Shown piece after piece: positions 33,578 through 34,230 of a DNA stretch of 34,230 bases. The DNA lies in assembly GCA_944392275.1 (NCBI GenBank), contig CALXWA010000008.1, forward strand, positions 1 to 34,230. Reading direction: 5' to 3'. A program made the position numbers and the translations under genes. The stretch comes from an uncultured Alphaproteobacteria bacterium (GTDB lineage: Bacteria; Pseudomonadota; Alphaproteobacteria; RF32; CAG-239). The notes under the pieces are model-generated. The model had not been told where the DNA came from and made no database searches. It saw only the letters and a program-made list of their open reading frames with translations. Positions within the stretch are counted from its first letter, which is position 1. Each line of letters starts with the position of its first letter.

Positions 33578-34000
33578 CTACTCTTGATCTTCTTTGGTAA
33601 TTAAAAAATAAAAAAATAGTCCCAAAAATACTGCTGCCAAAAACATTGCAACCCAAAAACCAAGATGGCGTCCATCTTCCCATACGTCTAAAGAAATGAC
33701 ATTGGAACTACCAAGACAATACTGTTCCGTTCCAATTTTAAACAAATAAACTTTTGCTGGAACCTTTAAAGCACCACCAGTACTCCAATCTTTTCCATTT
33801 ATCAGTTTTAAGTCTTTTCCGTTAATGGTTGCATAAGTTTCATAGATATGCACCCCGTCATCAACAGAATAATTATACTCTCGAAGATCTCCCAAAAATA
33901 CTAAACCTAAATTTTGATAATTTGGAACATCTCTTTTATCACGCTGTTCATTTGCTACATAAAGAAACAAACATGCCAACACAAGAAAAAACCATTTCAT
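33578..34000 (-). CDS. Putative membrane protein between tuf and rpsJ
   Basis: A 140-residue protein with an N-terminal helix (residues 1-15, MKWFFLVLACLFLY), a central beta-rich extracytoplasmic domain (about 20-110, including ETYATINGKDLKLINGKDW) and a C-terminal helix (about 113-134) with a short acidic tail (KEDQE). The overall layout resembles DUF3592-type proteins, but I cannot confirm that. No strong Shine-Dalgarno sequence. It lies between the tuf terminator and the S10 genes, an uncommon interruption of the str-S10 order. Confidence 0.6.
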   Translation of the reverse strand: MKWFFLVLACLFLYVANEQRDKRDVPNYQNLGLVFLGDLREYNYSVDDGVHIYETYATINGKDLKLINGKDWSTGGALKVPAKVYLFKIGTEQYCLGSSNVISLDVWEDGRHLGFWVAMFLAAVFLGLFFYFLITKEDQE

Positions 34001-34123
34001 AATTGTACACTTTTTTTGTTAAACATAATAATTACATTGAATAAACTCTTTATAACTTAAATTTATCAAAAAATCAATTTTTTAATTACTCAATTTTGCA
34101 TCTCAGAGAAAACAAATAAAGAT

Positions 34124-34169
34124 AAAAAAAGAACTCCCGACCCATTAGACATGAGCGGGGAGTTCTTTT
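34124..34169 (-). terminator. Terminator of the right-hand tuf gene
   Basis: GAACTCCC (34131-34138) pairs with GGGAGTTC (34158-34165) around a 19-nt loop. Seven As on the plus strand (34124-34130) give a T-run on the minus strand. It lies 30 nt past the tuf stop codon. Confidence 0.85.
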
Positions 34170-34195
34170 ATTTTTTCCTGATTAACTCAGAAATC

Positions 34196-34230
34196 TTACT
34201 TCAAAATCTTAGATACAACACCTGCACCTA
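34196..34230 (-). CDS. tuf: Elongation factor Tu, last codons (partial)
   Basis: The minus strand reads (V)GAGVVSKILK followed by TAA at 34198-34196. EF-Tu proteins end GRTVGAGVVxKIxx, so this is the 3' end of a tuf gene. It is followed by a terminator, then by the S10 cluster, matching the usual str (fusA-tuf) then S10 order. With the partial tuf at the left edge, this genome has at least two tuf genes, or the window is one circular or repeat-bounded piece. Only about 11 codons are visible. Confidence 0.85.
   Translation of the reverse strand, partial: GAGVVSKILK

Overview
The window is AT-rich, tightly packed bacterial chromosome. Its ribosomal proteins read as alphaproteobacterial (for example S8 starting [11 protein letters not shown] and L14 starting MIQMQTNLD), and it carries a small ribbon-helix-helix protein of the kind common in that class. 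Low G+C and an unusually fragmented ribosomal region suggest a host-associated or uncultured alphaproteobacterium. That placement is inference; there is no rRNA here to confirm it. Both ends lie inside elongation factor Tu genes: the first 24 codons of one tuf copy at the left edge, and the last codons of a second copy at the right edge, both on the minus strand.

Region 1 (1-480): a minus-strand tRNA-Tyr, tRNA-Gly, tuf unit with a TTGACA promoter, the arrangement known from tufB loci. Region 2 (480-7252, plus): a compact, overlapping operon of MurQ (MurNAc-6-P etherase), an RlmB-like SpoU rRNA methyltransferase, a GldA-like ABC ATPase, a 1156-residue fusion of ABC permease, GldG-like domain and DUF4340-like domain, and a CDF metal exporter. 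Region 3 (7253-10541): a possible orphan small transcript, a divergent membrane pyrophosphatase (HppA), and a small lipoprotein.

Region 4 (10540-17130): a TetR-type regulator coupled stop-to-start to an integral-membrane HExxH protein, with a candidate operator palindrome. Next come a secreted protein of unknown function, a divergent MurC/Mpl-type Mur ligase followed after 1 nt by an LD-carboxypeptidase, a second membrane HExxH protein (M50B-like), and two unknown proteins. MurQ, the Mur ligase and the LD-carboxypeptidase all fit peptidoglycan recycling.

Region 5 (17133-32845, minus): the S10-spc-alpha ribosomal cluster in the standard order rpsJ-rplC-rplD-rplW-rplB-rpsS-rplV-rpsC-rplP-rpmC-rpsQ-rplN-rplX-rplE-rpsN-rpsH-rplF-rplR-rpsE-rpmD-rplO-secY-adk-rpsM-rpsK-rpoA-rplQ. 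It is cut into separate transcription units. After rplO there is a terminator and two small genes, each with its own apparent promoter and terminator. secY-adk and rpsM-rpsK-rpoA have their own promoters. After rpoA there is another terminator and a small two-helix membrane protein before rplQ. The S10 mRNA leader (about 157 nt) holds a 9-bp long-range complementarity that competes with a local hairpin, as expected of an autoregulatory leader.

Region 6 (32846-34230): a plus-strand RHH_4-like protein and a minus-strand membrane protein separate rpsJ from the upstream tuf. I found no CRISPR array, insertion sequence, phage gene or rRNA. The features most likely to be new are the self-contained small-gene cassettes in the ribosomal cluster, the candidate S10 leader switch, the triple Gld fusion, the TetR-membrane protease pair and the orphan small transcript.
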